From Brachionus plicatilis (lineage: Eukaryota > Rotifera > Eurotatoria > Ploima > Brachionidae), in NCBI GenBank assembly GCA_010279815.1, contig QEOQ01000226.1, positions 1,579,024 to 1,643,023 of the forward strand: a DNA stretch of 64,000 bases, given 5' to 3'. Shown here piece after piece: positions 59,194 through 64,000 of the stretch. Under the pieces are notes generated by a model, which did not search any database, was not told the origin of the DNA, and saw only the letters and a list, made by a program, of their open reading frames with translations. A program made the translations under genes and the position numbers. Each line of letters opens with the position of its first letter. The first letter of the stretch is position 1.

Positions 59194-61323
59194 CTTTTTT
59201 TTGAATTTTTAAAGTTTTCATTGCTAAATAATTTAAGTTTTTTTGGAATTGCTGTGAATTAAATTTTTTGCCGTGTAATTTTAATTCCATATAGGGAATT
59301 ATTTTATTTATTTATTAATTTTAGAATTAATTAATTCAGAATTACCTGAACTTTCGATTTAAATAAATTTTAAAAATTCCTATTTATTATTTGGATTATT
59401 TACGTGATTTAAGAAAATGTTTGAAATTTATTAATCATGCTTTTATATTTCCAAATTTCTTGAGTCAATTATATTTTTAAGGTTAAATTCATTAGTGAGA
59501 CATAGAAGTTTCGAATTTTTTTTCATCTAGAAATAATTTTCATTCAGAATTTTTTTATTTCGAAACAAAATAAAAATTCAGAAAAAAAAATATATTTAAA
59601 ATTGTTTAATCTGTTTTTTTTTCTAAAAATCAGAATTCCGAATCTTTTCGATTAAATAAATTATCAAATTTGCTTTTCTTTTTAAAATTTATTCTGAAAT
59701 TCACCATTTACATCAAAAAGTCCTTTTGTTTAATAATTTAGCTGAAACGATAATCCGCAACTAATTTTTAATATTAACTAAAATGAATTTCTTTTTAAAT
59801 ATTCTTATTAATTCGACGCGCTGATTATGGGTATATATGGATGTTAAATAAAATATTGAACAAGGAAAGCAATCCACCAGCTAGCATTTTAAATTTTTTT
59901 ATTCAGCAAACGAATTTCAATAAAATCACTATTTAAATTTTTTCCCTATGTTTTTTTGTTCCTTCAGCACGTAGATACAAAAAGTCTCTTTTTTAGAGCT
60001 TTTTTTACATGGTTTTAAAATTATTTATTGTGGCACCAGAAAATAAATTTTTCGGGTTTTAATTTTAGTAAAAATGGCACTTAGAATATCAAAAATGGAA
60101 TAATTAAAAATTAATAAGGAAATCAGAATTGCTTAATTAGGGTTCAATTTAATTGAAATAGACTGTACATTTATTTTAACTTTCTTTCTTTTTATGAGTT
60201 ACGCGTTAAAATCGAATTACAAAATTTAATCATTTTACAAAAACTACGCTGAAACTCATTAAAAGAGAAAAATTTATTTTTTTTAGTTCAAAAAAATTTA
60301 TATATTTTTTTTATTCTAAAAATTTTTGGCTCAAAAAAATCAAATCCGGAGGTCCCATCGGACACAGGCTATAAATTATAAATAAAAAAATTTTGTTCCA
60401 ATTACTCTTCCAGTCCTTTTTTATTACTTCATAAAGATTGTATTTTAAAAAATTAAAATATGTAAGCTTTTTTCTTTTTTTAGGCCTTTTTATTAACTTT
60501 GTTGGGATTCTAATAAATTTCGACGATTTTTTTTGTGGCCACTTTTAAAAGTTCTGGAGCCGAAAAATATTAACTTAAGAACCAATTTATTTAAGGTGCC
60601 ATAGTTAATAAATGCCACATATAATAAATAAACTTTTTTAGATTTCTGATTTTTTGCTGAAATAATGTTCACATCAAAATAAATAAATTTTTTAAAATCT
60701 TCATTATAATCAAATGAACAAAAATCAAAGTAATTTTCTATTGTGTATTAAAAAATTATGAAAATTTTGATAACCAAGGAAAATATCACAGAAAATTAAA
60801 ATAAAAAACAAAAATAAATACCTAATCATCGCATTTAATTCCATAAGAAAATTAAAAAAAAAGTAAATCTTTTGATCATGACTGTCTTTAGAGGCTAATC
60901 ACCCAGTATTCTTTAAAATTTATTTTATCATTAATATTTAAATAATTAGAAAAACAAATAAAAAGTAGAATTTTGATGCGTTGAAACAAACGAAATTTAA
61001 AAAAGTATTAGTTTGTGACACAATCTGTTCCGATATTAACCTAATTATTTATATAAATTGTCAAAATAATTTTAGTCTGATAAAAAAATAGAATTTTTGT
61101 AAGTTGTGATTTTACGTAAAGCATAAATTTAATTAAAGGTAAGAAAGGCTTTGAGAGAGAAAAAGCTTTATTTAATTTTATGTTACCTTTTAATTTAAAA
61201 TTTAGAAAAAGTAAAATTTTGAATTCAAGTAACTTTAAATGAATATTGTTTTTGAAACGATTAGCTAAAAGTAACTCTTAGAGCCAATCTCAATGCCTTT
61301 GAACAGCTTAAGTCAATCAACTA
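59194..61323. other. AT-rich spacer, no gene seen
   Basis: Two kilobases of A/T-rich DNA without ORFs of coding character or inverted repeats with clean ends. It should include the promoter of the gene at 61324. A 12-codon upstream ORF (start 61293) ends at a TAA overlapping that gene's start region. Confidence 0.45.
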
Positions 61324-61906
61324 ATGATTAATCTAGTATGCTCGACCTTATTGATAGTTATCAATCTTATAAGTTCAACTCACGGCTCAAAAGATTCCCA
61401 AGAAAATGAATTATGGAAACCACCGTCTAGTACTTTTTCCAATAAACCTAAAGAGGTCGATTATCCACTTTTAATAGGACTTACAATAGCAGGGTAAAAT
61501 GACATTTTCATTTAATTTTAGCCCAAAAATAAAAATTTCTTAAGGGTTTTATTTGTTTGTTTGCTTGTTTCAATACCATGGATAGTTATAATTTTTCAAA
61601 AAAGTAATTTTTTTTGAATTTTAGCCCTGTTGTAAATTTATTTTAGGATTTCGGATTTTTTTTAAAAATCGACTTTGTCGATATTGTTGTTGCTGTACAG
61701 TTACTGATGAGTTCAATGGAATTGCCATTGGACCTATTGAAACAGTTTCATCGGTCACTCACGATTCCAGTCGTAATCAAGTAAATGATAGTCAAAATCC
61801 GCCTTTGTACGAAAATGTAGTCGCTTGTCGTTCAAATGATAATCAGCAGCCACCCAGTTATCAAAATTTAGAAATCGATTATCAAATGAGTGTTTTAAGT
61901 ATTTAA
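61324..61906 (+). CDS. Small single-pass membrane protein with Cys cluster and two PPxY motifs
   Basis: Three exons, 61324-61493, 61545-61603 and 61647-61906, splice with GT-AG borders to 162 residues. Order: signal peptide (MINLVCSTLLIVINLISST), short extracellular part of about 45 residues, one membrane helix spread over the exon 1/2 junction (YPLLIGLTIAG then VLFVCLLVSIPWIVIIF), a basic stretch and RLCRYCCCC directly under the membrane (likely palmitoylated), then a polar tail with NPPLYENV and QPPSYQNL. PPxY motifs bind WW domains of NEDD4-type ubiquitin ligases, so a role as ligase adaptor in membrane traffic is plausible. The layout resembles Shisa/WBP1/VOPP1-type proteins, but I cannot assign a family. 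Each junction falls in phase, and the domain order is what makes the model convincing. Confidence 0.8.
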
Positions 61907-63434
61907 ATTTTGAAAGTCAAAATTTTAAGATATTGTTAATTTTACTGTAAACATTTGTTATACAAATTTATATAAATATATTCTGTGATTTAAATAAAAT
62001 CAAAACCAATGTTTGTATTGTTAATGATTTTTTAAACTCAATAAATTTAAAAATTTTTTATTTATGATTTTTAATTTAAAAATTTTATTTGAACACTAAA
62101 ACATCCTTGAAAATTTTCAAAGCAAAAAATAATTTGGATTATTCCTGCTCGATTAATCTAAGGGTGAAAAATTTGAAAAATCATCGGATTAAGTAAGTTA
62201 AACTACAAAATTCCCTCCGCTCTTTTTGTTTAAAAAATAGTTTTTTAAAATATCTTCAAAATGCCTTTTTAATTTTTTTTTGACTGTATTTAACGCGTTT
62301 TAAGCTTAATGTAGAAATATTGAATTATTGTAGAATTAAATTTGAATTAAATAATTCTTTGAAAATTTCTGTCATAGCAACATTTATTTTTTATTCAAAT
62401 CTTTTAGCCAAATTATTGTCGCAAAAAAAAAGAAGAATTATAAAGAAACAGACAAATTAGTATTTGACAAAAATATAATCTATCCTCGTTTAATGTCGAA
62501 ATAATGAAACTGTCGGAAACTTGATAATTAGGAATTTATAAATGTCAGATAAAAATTATAAACAACAAAATATTCAAAAAAATATATGGATTAATTTTTA
62601 TGCTTGAATTAAAAAATGTATCCAATGTTGAAAAATAAAAATAATAATTTTAGTTTAATAATGCAAGGATGAAACAAAAACTTGTTTTTTTATTTAAATT
62701 TTCACTTAGGGTTTGTAATATGATGATATTTAAGATAATATTTGTAGTTTAAAAAACTATTTTGAAAATTATATTACGAAAAATTATATTACGCTCTTTT
62801 TTGCATTTTTTATTAATTGAATATTTGTTAATATGCAACCAAACGAACGTCAATTATCACTTAAGTCAAAATTTATAAAGAAAAGAACCAAGTTTTTCGG
62901 GTCTAGTCGATTATGTGAACTATGGTTCATCAATAACTGGAACAATTCTTGTTCTAAGGTTTTGTGAACTATTAGTTCACTTAATCTAAAAATTGTTCAC
63001 CTATTTTGATATTTTTTCATCTATTTAGAAAATAAACTAAATGTAATATTAAAAAAATAATAATTCAATTAATAAATAAGAATTATAAAATAAGATAGAA
63101 AAAAAAATTTTAATTTATTTTTGAAAAATCTATTTTTTTTTAATTTAAGATGTTAAAAATTTAATTTTTAATTAAAAAACGAAATAATAAAAGCATTTTT
63201 CATTTATTTATCGAGATTTTAATAATTCAATTTACATTATAAATGTCAATATAATTTTTATTACTTACTCTAATCCTTTTTTCATTTTGATTATTTTCTA
63301 TTTATAATATTATCAGTATAGTGGTTTTTTAATTACGCAATTTTAATAACAAGCACTTAGGTTATGAAATATTTTATTATTGTGTAAACAAATTATTGCT
63401 TTTATTTCAGGTTAACAACAACAAAACAACGATA
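61907..63434. other. AT-rich 3' flank, no gene seen
   Basis: An AATAAA lies near 61996 as a likely polyadenylation signal of the PPxY gene. Around 62910-63000 GTGAACTA/TAGTTCAC motifs recur on both strands, the only structure noted. Confidence 0.4.
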
Positions 63435-63700
63435 GGTTAAGCTAATTTCAGTTTGAAAATTTAATACGATAAAACAATTGAAAATATTATGACAATAGAT
63501 TTTTTTTAAATTAAAGTAAAAAATGTGAACAAAACTTTTAAAAGCCAGATGAACCATTTAATTCCAAATTTTAAAATATTTTAATAGAATTAAAAACATA
63601 AAATTTCAATATTTTATTTTCTTAAAAAAATGTTTTAAACTTTTTAAAAATTTTTAAAGAAAATAAAATATGGTAATTTCAAACTGAAATCAGCTTAACT
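63435..63700. mobile_element. Short TA-flanked inverted-repeat element
   Basis: The left end GGTTAAGCTAATTTCAGTTT is matched by the complement of the right end AAACTGAAATCAGCTTAACT. TA is present outside both. About 266 bp with no ORF. Confidence 0.6.
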
Positions 63701-64000
63701 TATTGACCATCGAAAAGGTGTCAAAATTTTTTTAAATATAAATAATAATAGAATAAAAATACTGTAAACAAATTTGCGAAGGAGTCTTTATTTAATAATT
63801 ATAAAACTCTGATCATTAAATAAAAATAATACCAGTTATGAAAAATATTTTATTAGTTTTAGTAACAAAATTCAAAAATATTTTTTTCCCAAAAAAAAAG
63901 TGGAAAAATTCCTAAAATTTTTATTTTTTTTTATTTTAGCAAGTGTATTTGTAAATTTACCTACTTAAATTAATAAAATAAATTAAAAAATTTTGTTAAT
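63701..64000. other. AT-rich window end
   Basis: Nothing recognisable. Confidence 0.4.

Overview
This 64-kb window is nuclear DNA from an animal. It is very AT-rich. The genes are split by many short GT-AG introns, often about 50-60 bp, with a few large introns full of repeats, and the proteins are clearly animal ones. The combination (AT-rich, compact introns, many MULE/SWIM and LINE remnants, no operons) would fit a rotifer such as Brachionus, but that assignment is inference and not proven by the sequence.

Layout. 1-360: decayed MULE transposase tail. 954-14071 (minus): a complete ABCC1/MRP-type transporter of about 21 exons. 14.8-17.1 kb: a transposon graveyard (MULE tail, LINE reverse transcriptase, and a 601-bp inverted-repeat element inserted in the LINE). 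18.4 kb: intron-containing tRNA-Tyr. 18.7-20.8 kb (plus): AMPK alpha catalytic subunit, copy 1. 21.5-25.0 kb (plus): a degenerate MYND/SET (SMYD-like) gene running into an HExxH protein. 27.1-28.1 kb (minus): an intact HExxH relative. 29.5-31.2 kb: two inverted-repeat elements and a LINE tail. 31.95-36.2 kb (plus): ABTB1-like ankyrin/BTB gene. 36.4-46.3 kb (plus): AMPK alpha copy 2, whose inferred first intron contains a whole intronless thiamine pyrophosphokinase gene on the same strand. 47.7-50.1 kb (minus): 5'-truncated LINE, split by a pogo-like insertion. 51.0-55.0 kb (minus): UTP13/TBL3 WD40 ribosome-biogenesis protein. 56.8-57.9 kb: long inverted-repeat element with a second one nested inside. 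58.5-59.2 kb: solo LTR beside two divergent tRNA-Tyr genes. 61.3-61.9 kb (plus): a small three-exon gene for a single-pass membrane protein with a Cys cluster and two PPxY motifs. The rest is AT-rich non-coding DNA.

The host genes are mostly housekeeping functions without a common pathway: export transport, energy-sensing kinase, thiamine cofactor synthesis and rRNA processing. The parts most worth a second look are the paired HExxH family, the two AMPK copies with near-identical kinase exons and one near-identical intron, the nested thiamine gene, the PPxY membrane protein, and several short non-autonomous transposon families whose target-site duplications can be read directly.
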